Shown here one piece after another: positions 46,208 through 55,104 of a stretch of 64,000 bases of DNA (position 1 is the first letter of the stretch; the number at the start of each line of letters is the position of its first letter). Both the position numbers and the translations under genes were made by a program. The stretch comes from Xanthobacteraceae bacterium (GTDB lineage: Bacteria; Pseudomonadota; Alphaproteobacteria; Rhizobiales; Xanthobacteraceae). The notes beneath the pieces are model-generated. The model saw nothing but the letters and a program-made list of their open reading frames with translations, searched no databases and had not been told where the DNA came from. The DNA is taken from NCBI GenBank assembly GCA_019746355.1, contig JAIESC010000013.1:124001-188000 (forward strand). The letters are read 5' to 3'.

Positions 46208-47722
46208 ATGGACCTTTCCGACCTGATTGATCGCAACGCCGCGTTCGCGCCGGACAAGGCGGCGATCCGTTTTGCCGGCCGCACCCTCACTTATGCGGGC
46301 TTTGCCCGCCGCATCGCGCAGGCCGCAAAGGCGCTGGCGTCGCAATGGCGCGTCGGGCCGGGCGATCGCGTCGCCGTGCTCGCGACCAACCATCCGGACA
46401 CGCTCGTGCTGCTTTACGCCTGCGCGCGGCTCGGCGCGATGCTGGTGCCGGTCAACTGGCGGCTCGCCGTGCCGGAGCAGCTCTACATTCTGGCCGATGC
46501 GTCGGTGAAGGCGCTGGTGGTCGAGCAGGCGTTTGCCGACATTGTCGGGCCGCTGCGGCAGGCCGATCCCGCGGTGCAAATCGCAGGCCTCGACTTCGCG
46601 CCGGATGGCGGAGCGACGTTCGAGGCGTTTCTGCAAAGTGGGAGCGGCGACGGGCGCGCGCCGTCAGCCGATTTCACCGCGCCGCTGCTCATCGTCTACA
46701 CCTCGGGCACCACCGGCCGGCCCAAGGGCGCCGTGCTGCGTCAGGAGGCGCTCCTCGCCAACGCGGCGATGAGCCAGCACCTGCACGACATGACCGCCGA
46801 CGACCACGTGCTGACGGTGCTGCCGATCTTTCACGTCGGCGGCCTCAACATTCAGACCACGCCGGCGCTGCAACTCGGCGCGACCGTGACGCTGCACGCA
46901 CGCTTCGCGCCGGGGCCGGCGCTCGAGGCGATCGAGCGCGATCGTCCGACGCTCACCGTGCTGGTGCCTGCCACCATTCAGGCGATGATCGAGCATCCGC
47001 GCTGGCCGGCGGCCCGGCTCGACAGCCTGCGTGCCGTCACCACCGGATCGACCCAGGTGCCCCGGGATCTCATCGACGCGATCGCCGATCGCGGCGTTCC
47101 CGTGCTCAATGTCTATGGCTCGACCGAGACCTGCCCGATCGCGGTCTATGCGCGGCGCGGCGGCGACTGGCGGCGGCCCGGCTCGGCCGGGCTGCCGGGG
47201 CTCTTGTGCGAGGCGCGGATCGTCGACGATGCCGGCAACGAGGTCGCGGCCGGCCGGGCCGGCGAGGTCGTGGTGCGCGGCAAGAACGTGTTCACCGAAT
47301 ATTGGCGCAACGCCAAAGCCACGGCGGAGACGTTGCGCGACGGCTGGTATCAATCCGGCGACATCGGCACGCGCGACGCCGACGGCTATTTCACGATCCA
47401 CGAGCGCAAGCAGAACCTGATCATCTCCGGCGGCGAGAACATCTATCCGGCCGAGGTGGAGCGGGTGCTGCTCAGCCATCCCGCGGTCGCCGAGGCGGCG
47501 GTGGTTGGTGCCGCCGATCCGAAATGGCAGGAGGTGCCGGTCGCCTGCATCGTCCGCCGGCCGGGCGCCGCGGCCGACCCGGCCGAGATCGAGCGCTTCT
47601 GTCTGAGCGAGCTCGCGCGTTACAAGGTGCCGCGCCGCTACGTCTTTCTCGACGATCTGCCGCGCAATGCGCTCGGCAAGGTGCAGCATTTCCGGCTGAA
47701 GCAGCAGATTGCGATGGATTAG
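46208..47722 (+). CDS. AMP-forming acyl-CoA synthetase/ligase
   Basis: A 504-residue member of the acyl-adenylate superfamily. Visible motifs: IVYTSGTTGRPKGAVLRQ (P-loop), NVYGSTETCPIAVY, YQSGDIGTRDADGYFTIHER, ISGGENIYPAEVERVL and the C-terminal catalytic Lys in PRNALGKVQHF. It activates a carboxylic acid to acyl-CoA with ATP giving AMP and pyrophosphate. In line with the hydrolase and dehydrogenase genes, it may start the catabolism of the acid imported by a nearby transporter. Confidence 0.93.
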   Translation: MDLSDLIDRNAAFAPDKAAIRFAGRTLTYAGFARRIAQAAKALASQWRVGPGDRVAVLATNHPDTLVLLYACARLGAMLVPVNWRLAVPEQLYILADASVKALVVEQAFADIVGPLRQADPAVQIAGLDFAPDGGATFEAFLQSGSGDGRAPSADFTAPLLIVYTSGTTGRPKGAVLRQEALLANAAMSQHLHDMTADDHVLTVLPIFHVGGLNIQTTPALQLGATVTLHARFAPGPALEAIERDRPTLTVLVPATIQAMIEHPRWPAARLDSLRAVTTGSTQVPRDLIDAIADRGVPVLNVYGSTETCPIAVYARRGGDWRRPGSAGLPGLLCEARIVDDAGNEVAAGRAGEVVVRGKNVFTEYWRNAKATAETLRDGWYQSGDIGTRDADGYFTIHERKQNLIISGGENIYPAEVERVLLSHPAVAEAAVVGAADPKWQEVPVACIVRRPGAAADPAEIERFCLSELARYKVPRRYVFLDDLPRNALGKVQHFRLKQQIAMD

Positions 47723-47807
47723 GGGCCGGATTGCTTGCTGCCCGAATTGCACCTTTCGGCTTGCTTCGCTACCAATTGAGACACTCCGGATAGCTGAGCA
47801 ATGATGC

Positions 47808-48158
47808 ATGCCACGGCTGCCTCACTTAGACCGTGCGGTCGTCCCTGAGGCCAAGATCGTGAATTACCTCTTGAGCGCACGCCACTCCAGCGGGCGGGCG
47901 AAGGCACGTTTCCTCGAGAGCTTCGGGTTTGGTACGGGGGATTGGCGCGTGTTGCGCGATGCGATACTGGCACACGCAAGGGCAAACGATATTGCTGCCT
48001 CACACCAAACCCGCTTCGGTACCAGATATGAGATCGATGGGCCGCTGCCGGCGCCGGACGGTCGTGCTCCGATAGTTCGTGTGGTATGGTTTGTGGAGTC
48101 GCAGGCAAATGTCCCGCGTTTGGTGACGTTGGTACCGAGAAGGATCGCGACGCCATGA
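47808..48158 (+). CDS. DUF6883-family protein
   Basis: A 116-residue protein with IVNYLLSARHSSGRAKARFL then ESFGFGTGDWRVLRDAILAH, the pattern I associate with DUF6883: a Lys/Arg-rich SGRAKA stretch, aromatic FGF and a following Trp. The second half has strands TRYEIDGPLPAPDGRAPIVR and VVWFVESQANVPRLVTLVP. DUF6883 proteins are often placed beside DUF4926 partners, as here. Function is not established; a toxin-antitoxin or toxin-immunity relation is a guess. Its stop overlaps the partner start (ATGA). Confidence 0.75.
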   Translation: MPRLPHLDRAVVPEAKIVNYLLSARHSSGRAKARFLESFGFGTGDWRVLRDAILAHARANDIAASHQTRFGTRYEIDGPLPAPDGRAPIVRVVWFVESQANVPRLVTLVPRRIATP

Positions 48159-48379
48159 TCAGCGAAATGGACCTTGTTGTATTGAAGCGTGATTTGCCTC
48201 CGCAGCGGCTTGCCGTTGGTGACGTTGGCACCGTCGTGTTGGTGCATCAGCAGGGTCAAGGCTACGAAGTCGAGTTTACCACGCTCTCCGGCGATACCAT
48301 TGCCGTCGTGACCCTCGATGCATCCGACGTCCGGCCGGTCGAGGCACGCGAGATCGTGCACGCACGCGCAGTCAGCTGA
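48155..48379 (+). CDS. DUF4926-family protein
   Basis: A 74-residue beta-rich protein: MDLVVLKRDLPPQRLAVGDV then GTVVLVHQQGQGYEVEFTTL. The sequence L-P...L..GDVGTVV.V.....YEVEF is the DUF4926 pattern, an SH3-like fold. The ATG at 48155 overlaps the DUF6883 stop by 4 bases, with AAGGA upstream. Probable partner of the preceding protein. Confidence 0.8.
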   Translation: MISEMDLVVLKRDLPPQRLAVGDVGTVVLVHQQGQGYEVEFTTLSGDTIAVVTLDASDVRPVEAREIVHARAVS

Positions 48380-48483
48380 GCCGCCTGGTCGTTGTCTCAT
48401 GGAAAGCATTGGGGCTCGATAGACTCCCCTGGCATAAGGCTGCTCTGCTGATCTTCGTGAGGGTGAGGCCGCCGGAGAAAACC

Positions 48484-49719
48484 ATGCAGCGCAGCACCGA
48501 TCGAATCCTTGTCACCCACGTCGGCAGCCTCGTGCGCCCGATGTCGATCCGCAACATCCTGTGGGCGCGCGACCACGGCGCACCCTACGACGAGGCCGCG
48601 TATCAGAAGACGCTGACCGAGGAGGTCGCCGGTGTGGTGCGCAAGCAGGCCGACACCGGCATCGACATCGTCAGCGACGGCGAATACGGCAAGGCCGGCT
48701 GGATCCGCTACGTGTCCGAGCGGCTGGGCGGGTTCGTGCACCGCGAATTCCGCGCCGGCGACCGTGAGCAGAACCCGGTCTACCTGATCCGCGAGGCGGA
48801 AAAGTTCAAGGAGTTCTACGAGGCCTATACGCCGATCCAGTATTACGACTGGCTGCCGCCGGGCGAGACCAGGACCGGGCTCGGCAACACGGTCGCTCAG
48901 CTGCGCCAGAATCTCCTGGTCTGGGAATGCGTCGCGCCGATCACCTACAAGGGCCAGGCTGCGGTGGCCCAGGACATCAGGAACTTCAAGTCGGCGCTCG
49001 CCGGCGTCAACGTCACCGGCGCGTTCATGCCGGTCGCGGCGCCGATGAGCGCGCGCGGCCTGTGGCTCAATGCTTATTACAAGAGCAACGAGGAGATCGT
49101 CGTCGCGCTCGCCGACGCGTTGAAGGAGGAGTACAAGGCGATCGTCGATGCCGGCTTCGTCCTGCAGCTCGACGATGCATTTCTCGCGCACGAGTACGAC
49201 CGGCTGCGCGGCCTGATGAGCGAGCGCGAGGCGCACCGGTATGCCCAGCGCTGCGTCGATCTGACGAACTATGCGCTCACCGGGATTCCCGAGGACAAGG
49301 TCCGCTATCATGTGTGCTGGGGCAGCTGGAACGCGCCGCACACCACCGACGTGCCGCTCAAGACCATCTGCGACCTGATCCTGCAGGTCCGCGCCCAGGC
49401 CTATTCGCTGGAGAGCGCCAATCCGCGGCACGAGCACGAATGGATGGTGTGGAAGGACGTGAAGCTGCCGGACGGCAAGATCCTCATTCCCGGCGTCGTC
49501 ACCCATTCGACCAACGTGGTCGAGCACCCGGAGCTGGTGGCGTGGCGCATCAGGAACTTCGCCAGCGTGGTCGGCCGCGAGAACGTCATTGCCGGGACCG
49601 ACTGCGGCTTCGCCCAGAGCTACAACATCGTGCGCTGCCATCCGTCGGTGCAATGGGCCAAGCTCGAGGCGCTGGTCGAAGGCGCGCGGCTGGCGTCGCG
49701 GGAGCTTTGGGGGCGGTAG
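48484..49719 (+). CDS. Cobalamin-independent methionine-synthase-like (MetE C-domain type) protein
   Basis: A 411-residue TIM-barrel protein related to the catalytic half of MetE. The zinc ligand motifs are present as HxC in KVRYHVCWGSWNAPH and Cys in AGTDCGFAQS; HVGSLVRP at the start and SDGEYGK follow the family pattern. Stand-alone proteins of this type often act as methyltransferases or C-S lyases in catabolism and need not make methionine. The N-terminal half of full MetE is absent, as usual for the group. Start at 48484 chosen because the barrel begins at once. Orphan gene between the DUF pair and the Rieske reductase. Confidence 0.88.
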   Translation: MQRSTDRILVTHVGSLVRPMSIRNILWARDHGAPYDEAAYQKTLTEEVAGVVRKQADTGIDIVSDGEYGKAGWIRYVSERLGGFVHREFRAGDREQNPVYLIREAEKFKEFYEAYTPIQYYDWLPPGETRTGLGNTVAQLRQNLLVWECVAPITYKGQAAVAQDIRNFKSALAGVNVTGAFMPVAAPMSARGLWLNAYYKSNEEIVVALADALKEEYKAIVDAGFVLQLDDAFLAHEYDRLRGLMSEREAHRYAQRCVDLTNYALTGIPEDKVRYHVCWGSWNAPHTTDVPLKTICDLILQVRAQAYSLESANPRHEHEWMVWKDVKLPDGKILIPGVVTHSTNVVEHPELVAWRIRNFASVVGRENVIAGTDCGFAQSYNIVRCHPSVQWAKLEALVEGARLASRELWGR

Positions 49720-50009
49720 CCGGCCGCTGAAAAACTCTCCCGCATCCGGGACGCCGCCATAAGCGCGTTCACGCGCTGGCGGGCGCGCCCCTAAGTGTGC
49801 TGCACCGGAACCTTTACGGTCGCTATCCGGCCAAGAGGCATCGACACGCGTGCAACGCGGGCCGCCGCTCCGGCGTTCAGTGAATGGAGAGCGCGTTCAT
49901 AAGCCCGGAACCAGCCTTGCGACCAGCCGCATGCTGGGGTGCTTCCGCGACAATCCGCAGCTTCGTCAGGAGCCTTTCAGCATGACGGCCTGAACGCAGG
50001 AGGACGACG

Positions 50010-51542
50010 ATGACAGACCAACAGACGCGGCCGGCCGGCCCCGACCTTGCGCAAGGCGTCGCGCTCGCGGACCTTGTCGATGGCAAGCTCCTCGGGTACG
50101 TCGGCGACGAAGCGGTGCTGCTGGTTGAGAGCGGTACGGAGCTGTTCGCCGTCGGTGCCCACTGCACCCATTATCACGGGCCGCTGGCCGAAGGCCTCGT
50201 GACCGGCGAGAGCGTGCGTTGCCCCTGGCATCACGCGTGCTTCGATCTGCGCAGCGGGGAAGCCGTGCGCGCGCCGGCCTTGAGCCCCGTGGACTGCTGG
50301 AACGTCGAGCGGCGGGACGGCCGCATCGTCGTGACGGGAAAACGCCAGCACGCACGACCGCGCGCGAAGGCAGCACCTGCGGACGCGCCGGGCCGGATCG
50401 TCATCGTCGGCGGCGGTGCGGCAGGTTTCGCGGCGGCCGAGATGCTGCGCCGGCGCGACTACCGCGGCGGCATTGTCATGCTGAGCGATGATGCTGTAGC
50501 TCCGGTCGACCGGCCCAATCTGTCCAAGGACTATCTCGCCGGCAGCGCGCCGGAGGACTGGGTGCCGCTGCGTGACGAAAAATTCTATGACGAACACGCC
50601 ATCGAATTGCGGCTCGGGTCCGAAGTCGTTGGCATCGACACCGGGACGCGCGAGGTGATGGTCGCCGGCGGCGGCAACCTGCCTTACGACCGGCTGCTGT
50701 TGGCCACGGGCGCCGAGCCGGTGCGTCTGCCGATCCCGGGCGCGGATCAGCCGCACGTTCATACGCTGCGTTCGCTCGCCGACTGCCGCGCCATCATCGA
50801 CGCCGCGAAAAGTGCAAAGCGTGCGGTGGTCATTGGCGCGAGCTTCATCGGCCTCGAGGTCGCGGCGTCGCTTCGGGCGCGCGGCATCGAGGTCCGTGTG
50901 GTGGCACCGGAACAGCGGCCGATGGAGCGCATTCTGGGGCCGCAGATCGGCGATTTCGTTCGCGCCTTGCACGAAGAGCATGGCGTCGTGTTCCATCTTC
51001 AGAACACCGTGACGGCGATCGACGGGCGGCGCGTGGCGCTGCAAAGCGGCGAGGCGGTCGACGCCGATCTCGTGGTCGCCGGTGTCGGCGTGCGGCCGCG
51101 GCTTGCGCTCGCCGAAAAGGCCGGTCTCGCGATCGATCGCGGCGTGCTTGTGAACGGCCACCTCGAAACGAGCGTTGGCGGCATTTATGCCGCCGGCGAC
51201 ATCGCGCGCTGGCCCGATCCGCATTCCGGCAACAACATCCGGGTCGAGCACTGGGTGGTCGCCGAGCGGCAGGGCCAGACCGCCGCGCGCAATATGCTGG
51301 GCCTGCGCGAGCGGTTCGACGCGGTGCCGTTCTTCTGGAGCCAGCACTACGATGTGCCGATCAACTACGTCGGACATGCCGAGCAGTGGGACGAAATTTC
51401 GATTGATGGCGACGTCAGATCGAAAGATTGCCTGCTGCGATACAAGCACAAAGGCCGTGTGCTCGCCGTGGCTTCGATATTCCGCGATGTCGAGAGCCTC
51501 AAAGCGGAGCTGGCGATGGAGCAGGGGCGCGTGGACTGCTAG
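50010..51542 (+). CDS. Rieske ferredoxin domain fused to FAD-dependent reductase
   Basis: A 510-residue two-domain protein. Residues about 15-110 form a Rieske [2Fe-2S] domain with C52-x-H54 in AHCTHYHG and C71-x2-H74 in RCPWHHACFD. From about 125 follows a pyridine-nucleotide-disulfide oxidoreductase-type FAD domain (RIVIVGGGAAGFAAAEML), NAD site (AVVIGASFIGLEVAASL) and second FAD contact (GIYAAGDIARWPD). The architecture is that of AIFM3/AIF-like proteins, and resembles electron-transfer components of ring hydroxylases fused in one chain. It is followed by a hairpin at 51560 and is probably a single-gene unit. Confidence 0.93.
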   Translation: MTDQQTRPAGPDLAQGVALADLVDGKLLGYVGDEAVLLVESGTELFAVGAHCTHYHGPLAEGLVTGESVRCPWHHACFDLRSGEAVRAPALSPVDCWNVERRDGRIVVTGKRQHARPRAKAAPADAPGRIVIVGGGAAGFAAAEMLRRRDYRGGIVMLSDDAVAPVDRPNLSKDYLAGSAPEDWVPLRDEKFYDEHAIELRLGSEVVGIDTGTREVMVAGGGNLPYDRLLLATGAEPVRLPIPGADQPHVHTLRSLADCRAIIDAAKSAKRAVVIGASFIGLEVAASLRARGIEVRVVAPEQRPMERILGPQIGDFVRALHEEHGVVFHLQNTVTAIDGRRVALQSGEAVDADLVVAGVGVRPRLALAEKAGLAIDRGVLVNGHLETSVGGIYAAGDIARWPDPHSGNNIRVEHWVVAERQGQTAARNMLGLRERFDAVPFFWSQHYDVPINYVGHAEQWDEISIDGDVRSKDCLLRYKHKGRVLAVASIFRDVESLKAELAMEQGRVDC

Positions 51543-51559
51543 CAGGCTGGCTCTCTCTC

Positions 51560-51604
51560 GGCGTCATTCCGGGGCGCGCTGACGGGCGCGCCCGGAATGA
51601 CGCC
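51560..51604. terminator. Strong palindrome after the Rieske reductase gene
   Basis: GGCGTCATTCCGGG pairs with CCCGGAATGACGCC, with CGCGC/GCGCG inside; 14 or more pairs. It lies 18 bases past the stop, so it can end that transcript, but it shares its core with the mobile-looking repeat at 35604-35722. Confidence 0.5.
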
Positions 51605-51648
51605 CGGGCTTTTCACTCGCGGGCGTCAACCGCCGTCGGTTGAGCGGG

Positions 51649-51683
51649 TTGACAACACTCCCAATAAAGAACATATAGAGAAC
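51649..51683 (+). promoter_or_regulatory. Promoter with LexA (SOS) box
   Basis: TTGACA (51649-51654), 17 bases, CATATA (51672-51677) form a housekeeping-type promoter. GAACATATAGAGAAC (51669-51683) is an exact alphaproteobacterial LexA box GAAC-N7-GAAC and covers the -10, so LexA binding should block it. It points to the structured RNA region and no SOS gene lies downstream. Confidence 0.7.
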
Positions 51684-51965
51684 ATTACTTGGCCGGGAGG
51701 TCCCATCGGATCGTCCGAGGCCCAAGCAAGCGGGAAGCCGCCGGTCAGGGAGAACGTGCCCCCGTCCGCAGCGTCCCTGGTGGAGCGCCGGGAGGCGCCG
51801 CCCCCCTGCGTCACTGGGGGGCCAGCGTGCCTCCGCACGAGGCGCGCTGCGGACCGCGTTATGGTCCGCGGGCACCTACGTCACTGGTGCCCGGCGCCTC
51901 CCGGCGCTCCATTCCCTCGTTTTGAGGGAGACGGAAAAAAGGGAAAGGGCGGGCTCGGCAGCCCG
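51684..51965 (+). ncRNA. Candidate SOS-controlled structured RNA
   Basis: Downstream of the LexA-box promoter is a dense set of inverted repeats. A 19-bp perfect stem (51781-51799 with 51893-51911) encloses four hairpins with almost no spacer: CCCCCC/GGGGGG (51801-51821), a 9-bp stem with one U-G (51825-51847), GCGGACC/GGTCCGC (51849-51869) and GGGCACC/GGTGCCC (51870-51892). The first and fourth loops are TGCGTCACT and TACGTCACT. Further hairpins are CAGGGA/TCCCTG before it (51746-51779), TCCCTC/GAGGGA (51913-51929) and CGGGCT/AGCCCG (51950-51965) after it. Long open frames cross it but lack starts and family likeness. No U-run terminator is evident, so the 3' end is a guess. Confidence 0.6.
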
Positions 51966-52046
51966 AAAAAAGTGAAGTCGCCGGGGTGCGGAGCTTTGTC
52001 TACGTTCCTGCTTGAAGAGTGACCCTTGATGGCCGCTCGCGTCCGC

Positions 52047-53093
52047 CTAGCCGAACACGTCCTGCAGCACGCCTGCGCGCACCACCTCGGTGCCGTCGAC
52101 CGTGATCGTCGTCCGCATCACCGGAATGTCGAAGTGGCCCGCGGTGTAGCGCCCGGCGAATTCGTTCGCGCCGGTCGAGAACAGGAAGTTGCCGGCGACG
52201 GCGCGAAGCTCCGTGCCGTTGGTGTCGCGCTGGTCGTACATGGTCAGCGCCTCGTACCGGGCGCGCGGGTTCATGCCGAAGCCGACATGGGCCACGGCGT
52301 AGGCCTCCTTGTCGCCCCAGGCGGCGAGATAGCTGCGCATCAGCTCCGCGTCGGTGCCTTCGCCGTCGATGCGCGTGACATAGTCGCTTGCGAGCGTCAG
52401 CCGGATCGGCGCTTCGATGTAGCGCTTGAAGGTGAGGTTGATGTCGCCGCGGTCGAGCACCAGCGTGCCGTTGACCGTGCCCTGCTTGGGGAAGCTCACC
52501 ACCAACCCGCCCGGCCAGTGCGCCAGCGTCCCGGGCCGGTCGGTCCAGCCCCAGACGCCGACGGTCGACGCGCCGGCGAGGTCGACGTCGAGCTTGGTCC
52601 CGGCTGCCGAGCTCACGCCCATGCGTTTTGCGCCGCGCAGCATCTTCGCGGCCGCGCGCACGCGCTGCTCCAGCGCCGGGTCGGGTGTCATCCGCTCCAG
52701 CGCCTCGGGATGCTCGTTGGAGATCGCGAGGATGCGCGCGCCGGCCTTGAGGATCGCCGGTGTCTCCGGCGCATGCATCAGCCCCTCGACCGTGCAGTCG
52801 ACCACGAAACCAGCCTGTCCCAATGCAGTGACGACAGGACTGAGCCGCCCGATCGCCTCGCTCGCGCCGGTCGAGCGCACCGGCACCGGATGCGGATTGG
52901 CCGGTGTCGGTACGACGATATGGAACGGCCGCGCGCCCAGTCGCAAAAGCGCCAGCTCGGCAAGGTGAACGTTCAGTGTGCGCGACTGCGTCTCCGACAA
53001 GATCGCTGCCGTGTCGCCGCGCTTGACGGCGCAGCGTTCAAACACCGCGCATAATGCGTCGATCCATTTTCCTTCGATGCGATCGGAGAACAT
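52047..53093 (-). CDS. 2,5-dihydroxypyridine 5,6-dioxygenase-like / M29-type protein
   Basis: A 348-residue protein of the group that includes NicX, which resembles M29 aminopeptidases in fold and uses a mononuclear iron to open a pyridine ring. Regions such as AELALLRLGARPFHIVVPTP, GVSSAAGTKLDVDLAGASTV, AHVGFGMNPRARYEALTMYD and NEFAGRYTAGHFDIPVMRTT fit the family; His and Glu/Asp ligands lie in the C-terminal part. Annotated relatives are often called leucyl aminopeptidase, so activity is uncertain. Start at 53093 preferred over an earlier TTG. It converges on the structured RNA region. Confidence 0.72.
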   Translation of the reverse strand: MFSDRIEGKWIDALCAVFERCAVKRGDTAAILSETQSRTLNVHLAELALLRLGARPFHIVVPTPANPHPVPVRSTGASEAIGRLSPVVTALGQAGFVVDCTVEGLMHAPETPAILKAGARILAISNEHPEALERMTPDPALEQRVRAAAKMLRGAKRMGVSSAAGTKLDVDLAGASTVGVWGWTDRPGTLAHWPGGLVVSFPKQGTVNGTLVLDRGDINLTFKRYIEAPIRLTLASDYVTRIDGEGTDAELMRSYLAAWGDKEAYAVAHVGFGMNPRARYEALTMYDQRDTNGTELRAVAGNFLFSTGANEFAGRYTAGHFDIPVMRTTITVDGTEVVRAGVLQDVFG

Positions 53094-53358
53094 TTTCTTC
53101 TCTTTTCCCGGCGTCAGACAGAACACTTGCAACTGCGAAACATCGACGTCCGCGAGGCGTGCGCCGTCGCTGTTCGAGCCAGGCGCAAAATGCTTCGGAG
53201 CGCATCAAACCGACAATAATCTCACATGAAACGCGGAGCGGACCAAAGCGATTTTCTTATTTCTCGGCGTGTATTGCTTATCAAGGAAATCGACTTCTAT
53301 CTGTCCCGATGCTGAACCCTCGCGCCTGTCCGGCGCGTGCATGCGTCGGAACACCATC

Positions 53359-55104
53359 ATGAGCCTCGTGGCGATCCCGAAGTCCGCCCCGTTCCCCGAC
53401 GAAGAGATCGAGATGCTGAACCGCGTGGTCGGCTCGGCAAGCCCCGTGCAGCGCGCCTGGCTCGCCGGATTTCTGGCCGGCGTTGAGGCATCGTCGGCCG
53501 CCGCGCCGCAGCCCGTCGCGCCGCCGGTCGCGGCCGAGCCGCTGACCATCGTGTTCGCAAGCGAGTCCGGCAATTCCGAAAAGCTCGCCGGCGATCTGGC
53601 CAAGGCCGCGCGCCAGAATGGCCTCAAGCCGACCGTCGTCGACATGGCCGACCTCGATGTCGCAACGCTTTCGAAATCGCAGCGGCTGGTGGTGATCGCC
53701 GCCACCTGGGGCGAGGGCGAGCCGCCGGCGCGCGCCGCGCGCGTCTATGCCGAGCTGATGGGGCAGGGCGCGCCGCGCCTCGATGGCGTCGAATATGCCG
53801 TGCTGGCGCTGGGCGACACCGCCTATGCCGGGTTCTGCGCGATCGGCAAGGCGCTCGACGAGCGATTCGCGGCGCTGGGCGGCAAGCGCGTGGTCGACCG
53901 CGTCGATTGCGATCTCGATTTCGCCGCGCCCGCCGCCGACTGGATCGGCCGCGCGGTCAAGGCACTGGCCCCGGCCGATGCCGGGCGCGGCACGGTCATC
54001 GAGGTGGATTTCGGCAAGGGCGGCGCTGCGTCCAAGTCCGAGGTCGTCGGGGCCGAGATCATCGAGCACATCAACCTGAATTCGTCGCAGTCGGGCAAGG
54101 AGACCTTCCACCTGGCGCTGTCGTTCGACGGCGCGGCCCCGGCCTTCGAGCCGGGCGACTCACTCGATGTCTATCCGGAAAACGATCCGGCCGAGGTGGA
54201 CGAGCTGCTGAAAGCCGCGGGTCTTCCCGCCGATCAGACGCTGCGCAACGACTTCATCAAGTCGCAGGACATCCACACGCTGTCGCTCAAGAGCCTCGAG
54301 ACCTACGCGACGCTGACCGGCCATCAATACGTCAAGGCGATGATCGCCGACGGCAGCGCCCGCGAGTGGACCGCCGGGCGGCAGCTCATCGATCTCATCA
54401 CTTACTTCCCGATCGCGATCACCGCCGAGCAGCTGCGCGCCGTCACCCGGCCGCTCGCGCCGCGCGCTTATTCGATCGCGTCGTCGCGGCGCGAGTTCAG
54501 CGACGAGGCGCATCTGCTCGTCTCGGCCGTGCGCTACGACAGCCACGGCCGCGCCCGCAAGGGTGTCGCCTCCAACTACGTCGTCGAGCGGCGGAAGCGC
54601 GGCGACCGCGTCCGCGTCAAGCTTCGCCGCAACCGGCATTTTGCGCTTCCCGCACCCGATCGCGACATCATCATGGTCGGGCCCGGCACCGGCATCGCGC
54701 CGTTCCGCGCCTTTGTGCAGGAGCGCCGCGCGACGGAAGCCAAGGGCCGCAACTGGCTGTTCTTCGGCGACCGTCGGTTCACCCACGACTTCCTTTATCA
54801 GCTCGAATGGCAGGAGGCCTTGAAGGATGGTTCACTGACCCGCATGGACGTCGCGTTCTCGCGCGACCAGCCGCAGAAGATCTACGTCCAGGACCGTCTT
54901 TGGGAACGCCGTCGCGACCTCGTCGAATGGCTCGACGGCGGCGCGAGCTTCTATGTCTGCGGCGATGCCAAGGCGATGGCCAAGGACGTGCGCGCTGCGC
55001 TCGTTCGCGCCTACGCCGACGTGAAGTCGCTGACACCCGAGGCCGCCGAGCAGGCCGTTGCGCAGCTCGAGCGTGACAAGCGCTACTTGCAGGACACCTA
55101 TTAG
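53359..55104 (+). CDS. cysJ: Sulfite reductase flavoprotein subunit (diflavin reductase)
   Basis: A 581-residue NADPH-dependent diflavin reductase that feeds electrons to the CysI hemoprotein. Order: an N-terminal helix, a flavodoxin-like FMN domain (TIVFASESGNSEKLAGDLAK, then IAATWGEGEPPARAARVYAE and LALGDTAYAGFCAIGKALDE), the FAD domain with RPLAPRAYSIASSRREFS and the NADPH domain (MVGPGTGIAPFRAFVQERRA) ending RDKRYLQDTY. The start at 53359 (MSLVAIPKSAPFPDEEIEML) resembles other CysJ; ribosome site weak. Followed by cysI after a repeat element. Confidence 0.94.
   Translation: MSLVAIPKSAPFPDEEIEMLNRVVGSASPVQRAWLAGFLAGVEASSAAAPQPVAPPVAAEPLTIVFASESGNSEKLAGDLAKAARQNGLKPTVVDMADLDVATLSKSQRLVVIAATWGEGEPPARAARVYAELMGQGAPRLDGVEYAVLALGDTAYAGFCAIGKALDERFAALGGKRVVDRVDCDLDFAAPAADWIGRAVKALAPADAGRGTVIEVDFGKGGAASKSEVVGAEIIEHINLNSSQSGKETFHLALSFDGAAPAFEPGDSLDVYPENDPAEVDELLKAAGLPADQTLRNDFIKSQDIHTLSLKSLETYATLTGHQYVKAMIADGSAREWTAGRQLIDLITYFPIAITAEQLRAVTRPLAPRAYSIASSRREFSDEAHLLVSAVRYDSHGRARKGVASNYVVERRKRGDRVRVKLRRNRHFALPAPDRDIIMVGPGTGIAPFRAFVQERRATEAKGRNWLFFGDRRFTHDFLYQLEWQEALKDGSLTRMDVAFSRDQPQKIYVQDRLWERRRDLVEWLDGGASFYVCGDAKAMAKDVRAALVRAYADVKSLTPEAAEQAVAQLERDKRYLQDTY

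Noticed and set aside
51560..51604. Palindrome as part of the structured RNA
   Set aside because: It lies upstream of the LexA-box promoter and shares its core with the intergenic repeat at 35604, so it belongs to the repeat family or to the preceding gene's 3' end.
51597..52022. 141-codon plus-strand frame across the structured RNA, and a 70-codon minus-strand frame at 51626-51838
   Set aside because: The plus-strand frame begins before the promoter and has no start with a ribosome site after it; its translation is Pro/Arg/Gly-rich and dictated by the palindromes. The minus-strand frame lacks a ribosome site. Kept as a refutation route for the RNA claim.
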